Source: a virus. From it: DNA of 25,865 nt. Every line of letters begins with the position of its first letter. Position 1 is the first letter of the stretch. Of the stretch, positions 14,752 to 22,307 are shown one piece after another. The notes under the pieces are model-generated. The model searched no databases. It was given only the letters and a program-made list of their open reading frames with translations, and had not been told where the DNA came from. A program made the position numbers and the translations under genes. The stretch is from positions 1 through 25,865 of the IMG/VR virus record IMGVR_UViG_3300017989_000410. One strand, written 5' to 3'.

Positions 14752-16074
14752 ATGGGTACTGTTCGATGGGAAGGAAAGGCGATCCCGGTTAAGCAAGAAT
14801 CGACGATCACGATCGCGGGAACGTGGGTTGCTGCCGATACGGTAACGGTCACAATGAACGGCAAGGCGTTGACTCTCACAGTCGGAACCGACGTCGCTGT
14901 AACTGCTGTTGCTCTTGGCATCAAAGAAATGTGGAACGGCACCGCGCAGTCGCAGACAGGCTACTCGGCAAGCGAAACCGGCGACAACGTTCCTGAGTTC
15001 GCCGAAGTGACCGCCGATTCGTCTGCTGGCGTCGTTACCCTCGTGGCTGATTCGACCGTCGGAAAGCCGTTCACTGTTGCGACGACGAAGGTCTCGACGG
15101 CTGGAACGGTCGCCGATGCGACTACCGTGAACGCTGACGGTCCGCATCAACTCGACTCCGATAACAACTGGGACACCGGCTCGGCTCCGACCGGCGCTGA
15201 CGACGTTGTCTGGGACGACGGCTTCGTCGATGTTCTCTATGGGCTCGACGCATTCGCGGCGATTCAGTTCAATTCGATTACGATCGAGAAGGGATACACC
15301 GGAAAGATCGGTCTTCCGCTCGTGAATGTCGACGGGACTCCGTACCCCGAATATCGCGAGCGATATTGCAAGATGCATACGACGGGATCGACCTGCAACG
15401 TCAATGTCGGAGGCGGTGACGGAACGGGTTCGAGTCGCCTGTTCTTCGACTTCGGTTCCGGCCAAGTCGCGGTCAACGTCACGGACACCGCGACGCCGGA
15501 AGCAACCGACACGCCGACATTTACGTTCATCGGAACGAATTCGTCGAACACGCTAACGATCACGAAGGGTTCGGTCGGTTGCGCTGTCATTGCTGGCGAG
15601 ATTTGCGACGTTGCAAACATCAGCACTTCGTTCGACTCGAATCAGGCGAGCGACGTTGATCTTGTTCTTGGTCCCGGCGTCGATATGAACTCGACGGTAA
15701 TCACGCAGAACGGCGGAACGATCGTCAATGAGTGTAGTGACACGCTGCCGGAACTCGATCTTCTCGCTGGCATCTTTACGCATCGCGGCGGGCCGCTTAC
15801 CCTGGCAAACTGTGAAGGCGGAACGCTGTCGTATGAGACCGATCAGACGCTTGCCGAACTGATCGTCGGTTCGAACGCGACTGCCGACTTCTCGAAAGAC
15901 TTGCGATCGAAGACGGTTAGCAAGGCAGACGTTTTCGAGAACGGCACGATCAAAGACCCGGCGAAGGTCGTTACGTGGTCCGCTGGAATCGATGTTAATC
16001 ATACGACGCTCGACGGCGTGACGTTGGATATCGGAACCGACGTCAAGTTGACGATCGGAGCGACGACTACCTAA
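14752..16074 (+). CDS. Beta-rich fibre-like tail protein
   Basis: 440 residues, dominated by Thr, Val, Asp and Gly with few basic residues, typical of extracellular beta-structure. Residues 1-130 contain two repeated small beta units (ITIAGTWVAADTVTVTMNG, then AEVTADSSAGVVTLVADST). The middle carries a DNNWDTGSAPTGADDVVW segment of the kind that opens parallel beta-helix or surface-repeat domains. The last 200 residues have short repeated strands and turns (TFTFIGTNSSNTLTITKGS) consistent with a beta-helix. It may form a tail fibre or tip decoration and could bind or cut host polysaccharide, but no catalytic motif is visible. AGGAG lies at a normal distance before the ATG. Confidence 0.5.
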   Translation: MGTVRWEGKAIPVKQESTITIAGTWVAADTVTVTMNGKALTLTVGTDVAVTAVALGIKEMWNGTAQSQTGYSASETGDNVPEFAEVTADSSAGVVTLVADSTVGKPFTVATTKVSTAGTVADATTVNADGPHQLDSDNNWDTGSAPTGADDVVWDDGFVDVLYGLDAFAAIQFNSITIEKGYTGKIGLPLVNVDGTPYPEYRERYCKMHTTGSTCNVNVGGGDGTGSSRLFFDFGSGQVAVNVTDTATPEATDTPTFTFIGTNSSNTLTITKGSVGCAVIAGEICDVANISTSFDSNQASDVDLVLGPGVDMNSTVITQNGGTIVNECSDTLPELDLLAGIFTHRGGPLTLANCEGGTLSYETDQTLAELIVGSNATADFSKDLRSKTVSKADVFENGTIKDPAKVVTWSAGIDVNHTTLDGVTLDIGTDVKLTIGATTT

Positions 16075-16083
16075 TGAGAAGCT

Positions 16084-17847
16084 ATGTCAGACCCTCAAGG
16101 CTTAATTTCGTTTCCTGGGATTCAGTACATTCTCGGCGGCTCGTTCGCGCTTACGCACGGAACAGAGCCGTCGGTTGCTGTAATTCGGTCTGACCCTCAA
16201 GACCAGCCCTACACGAAGTTGGGTCAGTTGCGGCTGACATACGGCGGAAACGAGATCGTCAATCTGAAAGATTGCATCGTTACCGCTCAACGCGCTACGG
16301 TATCGCCAACGGGCCGAACTGTCATTTCGACGACGATCCATGATCGCCGCTGGAAGTGGCAGTTCGGTTCGGTCTCTGGAATCTATAACAAGCGGAACAT
16401 CGACGGCGAAGTTGACGACACCGAAGACAATAAGAAGACGGTCAAGGAACTGATCGAACTCTTGCTCGACTCGCTCAACGAAACCGGGTATGAAGTCGCC
16501 GACGGTCCGGCCGAATCTTATCCCGAAGCTTTTTGGGACTATGCGTCGCCCGCCGACGAACTCTCGGCTATTCTGAAGAAGAATAATCTCATTCTTCATT
16601 TAGGGCTCGACGACAAGGTTCGCGTTTTCGCTCGCGGCTCTGGCGACCCGCTGCCGAACACTGGTCTCGAACAGAACGACGGACGCGGCGTGTCGCCTAC
16701 GATCCGGCCAAGTAAGATTCAGGTCGTCGCAGGTCATACGCGATTTCAATCAATCTTCAAGCTGACGCCGGTCGGCCTCGACTCCGACGGAAAGATCAAG
16801 CTTCTCAAAGACCTAAGTTATCGACCTGGAACGCTGCCGCCGCCGCTGCCCGGCCAGCCTGAAAGCACCGGGTTCGAGCGTCAGGGGCCGAATTATATGT
16901 TCGGCGTGACAGGTACGTTCACAGAAGACGGAAAGACGATCAAGAAACGCGACCTTGCGTTGCGGTCGGTCTGGCGATGGTTCAAGATCGAAGAACTCGC
17001 GGAAGGCGGATTTCAGCCGATGGGCGAAGAGTTGAACGATCTCGATATCGAAGTCACGGAGATCGGTCAGTTCGAGTTCGAAGGCGGCGTTCTTGATACG
17101 GTCGAGATTGAGAACGAAGCAGGCGAGAAGGTAAAGCGACAGAAGCCGCCGCAAATTTCGGGCAAGTGGCATACGCAATCGAACCCGCCTGTCAACGTGA
17201 AGTTCGGAGCGATCTATTCGGGCGACTTTGATATCGATCAAGAACTTCGTCTCGTGAAGTTCAAAGACCCGGTCTATCAAACGCTCGTAACTCACTCGGC
17301 AAGCTCGGCGTCGCAGACGATCAAGCCGCCCGAACTGTTCTTGAAAGTCGCCTATAAGCTGAAGAACAAGGGCGGGCAGTATGTTCGAGCGACGTTCGAA
17401 CGCGACGTCACGAATCCCGACTCGGAAACGAAACCGCTGATCGTTCGTCACGACGAAATTCACGAGACCTATAAACAGAAATACAAGGGGGCCCAAGAGT
17501 ACGAAGCCGACGGCGTCGATCGCAATCACGACGACGTAAAAGAAGACGCCGAGAAGTTCATTGACGTCGCCGAAGAGGGCTTGAATCAAGATTGGTCGCA
17601 AGACGTTACCTATTACGGGCTTGTTCCTGTTCTTCCCAGTGGCTCTATTCTTCAAGTAGAATGGGCTTGCGGCGATGAGTCGCCAGCGACTACGCGAGCG
17701 GGCCGAAATATCGAGGTCTCGCCGACATACCCGAACGAGCGTGTTCGCAATGAGCGAAGCGAAGCTCGGCGGCAGTCGGCTAAAGGTGCTGCCGCTGCCG
17801 CTGAACAACTGTTTCAGAACGCAGTCAAAGCGAGAACGCGACCATGA
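16084..17847 (+). CDS. Putative tail hub / tail-associated protein
   Basis: 587 residues. The N-terminal part has strand-rich segments with a DRRWKWQFG motif, then a helix (VKELIELLLDSLNETGY) and a second mixed domain (FWDYASPADELSAILKKNN, then VRVFARG). This alternation resembles the early domains of siphovirus tail hub proteins (gp27/Tal-like), which sit at the tip of the tube. A Pro-rich segment (GTLPPPLPGQPE) separates the next domain. The C-terminus ends in a basic helix (EARRQSAKGAAAAAEQLFQ). No lysozyme or peptidase signature is seen. Its place before the tip proteins agrees. The stop overlaps the next ATG by four bases. Confidence 0.5.
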   Translation: MSDPQGLISFPGIQYILGGSFALTHGTEPSVAVIRSDPQDQPYTKLGQLRLTYGGNEIVNLKDCIVTAQRATVSPTGRTVISTTIHDRRWKWQFGSVSGIYNKRNIDGEVDDTEDNKKTVKELIELLLDSLNETGYEVADGPAESYPEAFWDYASPADELSAILKKNNLILHLGLDDKVRVFARGSGDPLPNTGLEQNDGRGVSPTIRPSKIQVVAGHTRFQSIFKLTPVGLDSDGKIKLLKDLSYRPGTLPPPLPGQPESTGFERQGPNYMFGVTGTFTEDGKTIKKRDLALRSVWRWFKIEELAEGGFQPMGEELNDLDIEVTEIGQFEFEGGVLDTVEIENEAGEKVKRQKPPQISGKWHTQSNPPVNVKFGAIYSGDFDIDQELRLVKFKDPVYQTLVTHSASSASQTIKPPELFLKVAYKLKNKGGQYVRATFERDVTNPDSETKPLIVRHDEIHETYKQKYKGAQEYEADGVDRNHDDVKEDAEKFIDVAEEGLNQDWSQDVTYYGLVPVLPSGSILQVEWACGDESPATTRAGRNIEVSPTYPNERVRNERSEARRQSAKGAAAAAEQLFQNAVKARTRP

Positions 17848-18650
17848 CCGACTTCGGAGCGGGAAGCGGCGTCGATAGTTATGCTGGCGCTTTCGATGAC
17901 ACGATCTTCGAATCTTGGGCGAACGTCGGACCTGTCGACGTTCCGGCCTATGCTCCGATTCGCTTGGTCGCTCACAAGGTCGACGTCTACTCGTTGCCGT
18001 CAAAGAACGAGCGCCCGCACTGGCGACCGTTCTTTGCGACACAGGTCGACGACGTATTCTCGCCGTGGTACGCGATCAATGGCCCCCTTGCGGTTCCGAA
18101 ATCGCCGATCGGCGGCGGCGGGCCCGGCGACCCCGTCGACCCCGTCGACCTCGACGCAATGTCTGGCTTGTTCAGCATGGAACTCTATACGCCGATCCTA
18201 TTGAATACGAACGGTCAGTCATTCAGCCCCGGTCAGTCGTTCGGCGTTGTCCCTGGCTCGTTCGATATGTCTTCCGATCGACACGGCTTCATTTATCTCG
18301 GCGACCCTGAAATCGAAGACCTCGAAGACGTTCGTCTTTGCATTCAGGTCGCTCAGAACTACACGCTCGGAAAAATGGTCGAATACGACACGGGAGCCGA
18401 CGACGATCGCAAGGTCGAGGCTTACGGTCTTAACGAAGCGTCGCTCGGTCAGTTTGGCCGACATAAGTATCAAGTACCTTGGGTTCACTACAAAGGGACG
18501 GCGCAAATGTCCGCGAGCGACTTCGGAAGCGAGGGGTTCTATCTCTGGCACGGCAGCTATCATCCCGATTACGAAGCAACAGGCGGCTCGGATCTCTTTC
18601 GAGTGAATGCTCGCCAGCAATGTCACCATATAGGAGGCAGTTGTAACTGA
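17844..18650 (+). CDS. Tail tip protein, paralogue 1 of 3
   Basis: 268 residues; first of three adjacent related proteins. The shared domain occupies about residues 25-160 and includes a VPAYAPIRLVAHKVDVY strand pair, a WRPFFAT segment, YAINGP, then YTPILLN, FGVVPGSF and GFIYLGDPE. A Gly/Pro/Asp linker (GGGGPGDPVDPVDLDA) interrupts it, encoded in part by a GTCGACCCC tandem. Phage tip and fibre proteins are often duplicated and diversified for host range, so a receptor-binding role is plausible but inferred. The ATG overlaps the hub stop as ATGA. The stop overlaps the next start by one base. Not assigned to a named family. Confidence 0.6.
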   Translation: MTDFGAGSGVDSYAGAFDDTIFESWANVGPVDVPAYAPIRLVAHKVDVYSLPSKNERPHWRPFFATQVDDVFSPWYAINGPLAVPKSPIGGGGPGDPVDPVDLDAMSGLFSMELYTPILLNTNGQSFSPGQSFGVVPGSFDMSSDRHGFIYLGDPEIEDLEDVRLCIQVAQNYTLGKMVEYDTGADDDRKVEAYGLNEASLGQFGRHKYQVPWVHYKGTAQMSASDFGSEGFYLWHGSYHPDYEATGGSDLFRVNARQQCHHIGGSCN

Positions 18651-19492
18651 TGGGACAGCAAGCGAACGGCAATCATCGTTACATGCGGAACAAGATAATG
18701 ATCCGCTACTATCTCGAAGGCTCCAATCAGGCATTTGCTTTTAGCAAGCTAGAAGTTGTCGGCGAGCGAGTCGATGAAGAGTGGGGCTCGCCGTATACCG
18801 TTCCAGTCTGTAGGGCTCTATCGGATGGCAATATCGGCCCATCCATGCGGAACGGGCTTAGTCACGTTGAATCGGGCAAGTACGGCGAAGCATTCCTTGA
18901 TATTGGCAGGCCGATTCCGATATCGCAATTCGTCGATACCGAACCAGCGCCGCCGTTCACCACTTCGGTATCGACGATGCTACCAGCTTGCGCGTATGCG
19001 GCAGCAACGGCGAACCTTCACGGCGTCGACACCGTTCTTATCGGAGTTCTGAAGACGACCGACGGATATGACCCTGAAATGGACGCGGCGGGCAGCGTGA
19101 CGCCGACGCCGCCGACACAACCGTTTCAACAGAATCGGCAAGAGTTGTTCACGATCGGTCTCGAAATGTGTCCGATCTTGTTCAAGGGGCATATCTATCA
19201 CAGCGAAGCGAGCGGTCTTCATTCGACGCAAGCGATAATGCATTCAGGCGACAGTTCGAACGATACTGAGAATATGGATTGGTGGGACGAGACTCACGGA
19301 CCGTTTCACGCGGCGGGCGGCGCTCATTGGGCTGTTCTGTCTGGCGGCATGGCGGGCGGTCCGACTGCTTGGATGAGTCAAGACCGGCCATACCCTGAAG
19401 GGCGAATGTGGTCGTATTGTCACGGCGATCGGTCGGGCGGTCCTCCGTCTTATGCTCTTTATGCGGGCGGGAATTGCGGAAGGCTTGAATGA
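18650..19492 (+). CDS. Tail tip protein, paralogue 2 of 3
   Basis: 280 residues; the most divergent of the three. A related segment spans about residues 42-110, with YTVPVCRALSDGNIG, then GEAFLDIGRPIPIS, matching the LDIGKPILLN and YTPILLN positions of its neighbours. After a Pro/Thr linker (VTPTPPTQPFQQNRQ, residues 152-166) the C-terminal half is rich in His, Trp, Gly and Ser (GGAHWAVLSGGMAGGPTAW). This is typical of a surface-exposed sugar- or metal-binding tip, and may be the part that varies with host. AGGAGG lies at 18631-18636, about 13 bases before the ATG. Function in host contact is inferred from paralogy and position. Confidence 0.6.
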   Translation: MGQQANGNHRYMRNKIMIRYYLEGSNQAFAFSKLEVVGERVDEEWGSPYTVPVCRALSDGNIGPSMRNGLSHVESGKYGEAFLDIGRPIPISQFVDTEPAPPFTTSVSTMLPACAYAAATANLHGVDTVLIGVLKTTDGYDPEMDAAGSVTPTPPTQPFQQNRQELFTIGLEMCPILFKGHIYHSEASGLHSTQAIMHSGDSSNDTENMDWWDETHGPFHAAGGAHWAVLSGGMAGGPTAWMSQDRPYPEGRMWSYCHGDRSGGPPSYALYAGGNCGRLE

Positions 19493-20106
19493 TGGGATCA
19501 CTTCTCGGAAGCATCGCCGCCGGTCATCGCTGGCTGCCGGTTCGCAATGATACGGGCGAAGAGTTGCTCGCTTGGTCGCCAGTAATGGCGAACGGGTTCT
19601 TCACGCACGAAGGTCGAATCGGCGTGAAAGCCGTCAAGGCGAACGACAGTTGGCGTCCGTTCTATCCGATCATCGGACCCGAAGACATCGAAGTTAACGG
19701 CGTCGGAATGTGTACTCTCGATATCGGCAAGCCGATTCTCCTGAATCATATCCCGGCCGGTTCCGCCTGCAACGAAGGTAATCGAGTCTTCGGCATGACA
19801 GCGAACTCGTTTGCGTGTCAGCCTGACGGGCTCGGCTTCAAGAGTCTTGGAACGCGAACGCCTGAAGGCTTCTTGCTGGCGTTTCAGTACCCTTATCACC
19901 TGATACCTGTTCGCGGAACGGGCGAGGTCTACTCGACACGGAATCAACCGACGGGGCTCTACTTGAACGCTCCGTCGTTCAACTGGGGAAGCGACGGGCG
20001 ATCGGCGGGCTCGATCGATGACGATCACTTTGTCGTCTGCTATGATTCCGGCTTAGGAGATACCAGCAGGCTTGACGGCAAATGGTTCGGAGGCGAGCGA
20101 ACATGA
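19489..20106 (+). CDS. Tail tip protein, paralogue 3 of 3
   Basis: 205 residues; essentially only the shared domain. It has the pattern WLPVRNDTGEELLAWSPVM, then a WRPFYPIIGPEDI segment, GMCTLDIGKPILLN and a late DGLGFKSLG. Compared with paralogue 1 it lacks the Gly/Pro insertion, and compared with paralogue 2 it lacks the His/Trp-rich half. It may therefore be the minimal or ancestral form. The start overlaps the previous gene by four bases and the stop overlaps the next ATG. A ribosome site (GGAGG at 20089-20093) for the next gene is inside its end. Role at the tail tip is inferred. Confidence 0.6.
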   Translation: MMGSLLGSIAAGHRWLPVRNDTGEELLAWSPVMANGFFTHEGRIGVKAVKANDSWRPFYPIIGPEDIEVNGVGMCTLDIGKPILLNHIPAGSACNEGNRVFGMTANSFACQPDGLGFKSLGTRTPEGFLLAFQYPYHLIPVRGTGEVYSTRNQPTGLYLNAPSFNWGSDGRSAGSIDDDHFVVCYDSGLGDTSRLDGKWFGGERT

Positions 20107-20804
20107 TGTTCGAAGTTCTTTCTTGTATCGTTCTCGGTCTCGGCATTTGGGGAATGCGAACGTTCGGCGCTGGGATTTGCATCGGACACGACGTCGACAA
20201 GGATTATCTCGACGACAACTATCATTCTGCGCCGTGCTTCGTCTCTGATCCTGTTCGCGTAACGATCAGCGGCGTTATCGCTTGGGTTGAAGAATACAAC
20301 GGTGGGAGCTTCGATCCGAACGGCGTCTGCAACTCGGCTTGCAGCTTCACGGAAGGGCAAGACCCGGCGACGCATGGTTGCGTCTTGCAATACTACGGCG
20401 TTCACATTCTTAATCGATCGACCTCGAACGATCTCTGCCGCGACGGCGATGAATCCGACCCGATCGAATACGAAAAGACGTTGACGCCGGTTTGCAGCAC
20501 CGAACAGCAAGTCACAAAAATCGTCTTGAAGTCGATCGCGAAGTCGACGTCGAGCGGAAAGCCGAGAATCGTCGTTCACTTCGACAAGTCAAGCGTTCCT
20601 TACGGCATTCAGAAATACAAAGACCTCGATCGGCGAATTCCGTGCGGCTCGGAAGAAGGCGAAGATATTCAGATTACTTCGACGGGCCCCGCGCAGAATA
20701 GTGCTTGCTGTGCATTCGAACCCGATGACGGCGGCTATCCCGGTCTGCCGTTGGGTGCGAACATCATTGTCACAGCGGATTTCTCAGGCGACACGGTTCC
20801 ATGA
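20103..20804 (+). CDS. Cysteine-rich hypothetical protein with hydrophobic N-terminus
   Basis: 233 residues from the ATG at 20103, chosen because GGAGG lies nine bases upstream and the ATG overlaps the previous stop as ATGA. The first 28 residues are hydrophobic (VLSCIVLGLGIWGMRTFG) but lack the positive N-region of a normal signal peptide, so membrane insertion or export is uncertain. Eleven cysteines are spread through the sequence, including a CNSAC pair and a CC pair near residues 202-203. They suggest disulphides or metal binding. The rest is strand-rich. It follows the tip proteins and may be another surface component, but I recognise no family and propose no function. Confidence 0.6.
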   Translation: MMFEVLSCIVLGLGIWGMRTFGAGICIGHDVDKDYLDDNYHSAPCFVSDPVRVTISGVIAWVEEYNGGSFDPNGVCNSACSFTEGQDPATHGCVLQYYGVHILNRSTSNDLCRDGDESDPIEYEKTLTPVCSTEQQVTKIVLKSIAKSTSSGKPRIVVHFDKSSVPYGIQKYKDLDRRIPCGSEEGEDIQITSTGPAQNSACCAFEPDDGGYPGLPLGANIIVTADFSGDTVP

Positions 20805-21223
20805 TAACGAGACTCAACTTAGTTCGATATTCGAAGCGAGTCGGCCGCTTTCATCGTATGATGATTCGGGCGAAGCTCCGTCACTCCGAAGCGTTCCCGC
20901 AATGCCGGTTCGCACGCACGGTCGACCCCCTCGTTTTCATGTGTCCACAATGCAAGATCGGCGTTCGCCTGAAGCCCCGCGAAGCCGAAGCGGCTCTATA
21001 TGGTTCGACGATTCTGATCCATCGCGATTGCAAGCGGCCGGGCGTCGGCGATCGGTGTGCAAGATTATTTCATTCGCTGGGATTCAGGAAATCGGTAGAC
21101 TGTGATTGTGAAGCCCGCCAAGAGTGGTTGAACTCTTTCGGCTTCGTGCTAGGTTTACCCGTTCGCTGGCTCTATCCGCTCGGCATTCGCTTCGGTCACT
21201 ATCTGAAGGAGAAAAGAAAATGA
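20801..21223 (+). CDS. Small cysteine-cluster protein with C-x-C ... R-x-x-W-L-N motif
   Basis: 140 residues. The N-terminal 40 residues are strongly basic. Cysteines then form CPQC (48-51), HRDC (77), one at 86 and CDC (101-103), probably one or two zinc sites. The CDCEARQEWLN segment resembles a C-x-C-x-x-R-x-x-W-L-N motif I have seen in small uncharacterised phage proteins. The C-terminus is hydrophobic then basic (GLPVRWLYPLGIRFGHYLK). The start overlaps the previous stop as ATGA, and the ribosome site of the next gene lies at its end. Function unknown; a nucleic-acid-binding or regulatory role is possible but unsupported. Confidence 0.6.
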   Translation: MITRLNLVRYSKRVGRFHRMMIRAKLRHSEAFPQCRFARTVDPLVFMCPQCKIGVRLKPREAEAALYGSTILIHRDCKRPGVGDRCARLFHSLGFRKSVDCDCEARQEWLNSFGFVLGLPVRWLYPLGIRFGHYLKEKRK

Positions 21224-21474
21224 AGTACGCTTTCGCAGTCGTCGCGTTGCTCGTGTCGTTCGCTCTGTTCACTGGCGACACGCAAGCCCAAGTCGCGGCT
21301 CATGGTCAATCGGGCTACGGTCCGGTTTGGGTTCCGCAATATCACGGAATGGCATACACGCCGCGAGTTCGTTACGCTCCTTGGCGTCGAGCGACGATCA
21401 TTCGTCATCGCTACACGCCGGTTTGGTCGATGCGACCTTACAAGCTCGTTCCGATGAACGGTCGTTGTTACTAA
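21220..21474 (+). CDS. Small secreted Tyr/Arg/Pro-rich protein
   Basis: 84 residues with a textbook Sec signal peptide: a Lys at position 2, a hydrophobic core at residues 4-17 (AFAVVALLVSFALF) and a likely cleavage site after TQA at about residue 23. The mature part is about 60 residues, rich in Tyr, Arg, Pro and Trp (YGPVWVPQYHGMAYTPRVR). AAGGAG lies nine bases before the ATG. Such peptides are more usual in bacterial than phage genes. Phages encode exported proteins for lysis, superinfection exclusion or lysogenic conversion, but nothing here decides among these. It overlaps both neighbours by a few bases, so it belongs to the operon. Confidence 0.75.
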   Translation: MKYAFAVVALLVSFALFTGDTQAQVAAHGQSGYGPVWVPQYHGMAYTPRVRYAPWRRATIIRHRYTPVWSMRPYKLVPMNGRCY

Positions 21475-21998
21475 TGTCATTCACGACGCGAACCGCAGGT
21501 CGAATCTATCGCCTCCCCGGCGGTCTGCTTCCAGTAGGCGACGCTGGGGACGGCGACGGTTCGCTTGCGCCTGAAGACCCGTTCGAACTGATCGAGGTTT
21601 CGAGCGAATTCAACGTCGCGGAGTTTCTTGCTGCGACGAAAGAAATGATCGAGAAGCTCGATGAATGGTATAACTATCTTCACGCTGACTGGTCATATCG
21701 AACCGTTTCGATCATGGTCATTGCGTCACGCGGTTCGACGCGACGTCATACTTACGGGTTGATCCTTCTCGACACTTGGCACCGCGACGGGCGCAGCGGT
21801 TGGGGCTTCGTCGACTTCCGTGGTGGTGCGTTGTGCCAAGACCCGAAGCCGCTGCCTGAGTCGCGAGTTCTTGCGAAGGTCAAGGCGCAACTTCGCAGCG
21901 ACTTCGAAGCAATGAAGGCTGGCGAAGTCGAGAACATTCTTATGACGGTAACGACGGAGAACGATCAGATCGAAGCGTTCGATCTGTCGCCGACGTAG
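21474..21998 (+). CDS. Hypothetical protein, last gene of the late operon
   Basis: 174 residues from the ATG at 21474, which overlaps the previous stop by one base. It has a short N-terminal strand region (TRTAGRIYRLPGGLLP), a helix (NVAEFLAATKEMIEKLDEW) and a mixed domain (VSIMVIASRGSTRRHTYGL, then LILLDTW and WGFVDFRGG). The C-terminus ends in a helix and a strand. The fold looks alpha-beta and cytoplasmic, with no signal peptide. Not recognised. It ends one base from the stop of the convergent helix-turn-helix gene, and no intrinsic terminator is visible between them, so the two transcripts may run into each other. Confidence 0.6.
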   Translation: MSFTTRTAGRIYRLPGGLLPVGDAGDGDGSLAPEDPFELIEVSSEFNVAEFLAATKEMIEKLDEWYNYLHADWSYRTVSIMVIASRGSTRRHTYGLILLDTWHRDGRSGWGFVDFRGGALCQDPKPLPESRVLAKVKAQLRSDFEAMKAGEVENILMTVTTENDQIEAFDLSPT

Positions 21999-21999
21999 C

Positions 22000-22212
22000 T
22001 CAATCGTCTTCGCATTCGATCGTCGGCGTCTTGTATGGCACGAGCGACGACTTCTTGATTCGCAAGGGGTATCCTCTTTGCTTGACGACGTCGAGCTTCT
22101 GTTCGCGAATCATTTGATAGATTCGAACTCTCGACTTCCCGATGAACGCAGCCGCTTCGAATGTGTCGAGTAGCTGCTCGTTTTCTCCGATCGCTTCGCT
22201 TGCGATATCCAT
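22000..22212 (-). CDS. Excisionase/AlpA-like helix-turn-helix DNA-binding protein
   Basis: 70 residues, a single small winged-helix of the HTH_17/MerR-like type. The pattern LLDTFEAAAFIGKSRVRIYQ, then MIREQKLDVVKQRGYPLRI and SSLVPY, gives the two recognition helices and the beta wing. Such proteins act as excisionases, AlpA-type activators or small repressors. This is the only minus-strand gene in the window. GGAG lies seven bases before its ATG, and a TATAAT lies about 50 bases upstream on the minus strand (22261-22266). It faces away from the GTGCGC cluster and reads into the late operon. A switch or recombination-directionality role is plausible. Confidence 0.8.
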   Translation of the reverse strand: MDIASEAIGENEQLLDTFEAAAFIGKSRVRIYQMIREQKLDVVKQRGYPLRIKKSSLVPYKTPTIECEDD

Positions 22213-22250
22213 ATCGCGACTCCAATCCGTTTAAGGTAAGCTCGAACAAA

Positions 22251-22278
22251 CGACAACGTGATTATAGGTTTCGATCGC
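22251..22278. repeat. 28-base element, copy 2 (with 2074-2101)
   Basis: It shares 24 of 28 positions with 2074-2101, core GTGATTATAG. On the minus strand the core gives a perfect TATAAT that could serve the helix-turn-helix gene starting at 22212. ATTATAGGT occurs again at 22669-22677. Confidence 0.5.
22261..22266 (-). promoter_or_regulatory. Possible -10 of the helix-turn-helix gene
   Basis: A perfect TATAAT on the minus strand. Transcription would start roughly 40 bases before the gene's ATG. The -35 position 17 bases upstream reads TGGATT, a poor match, so activation or autoregulation may be needed. Confidence 0.35.
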
Positions 22279-22307
22279 CGTCGAATCCATAGTCTCGGAT
22301 TGGTGAC

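Noticed and set aside
16813-18042. 409-codon open frame on the minus strand
   Set aside because: It lies opposite the hub and tip genes. The + strand codon bias (GAC, CGA, TCG) keeps the complementary frame free of stops, and the product is Arg/Leu-rich without domain pattern or ribosome site.
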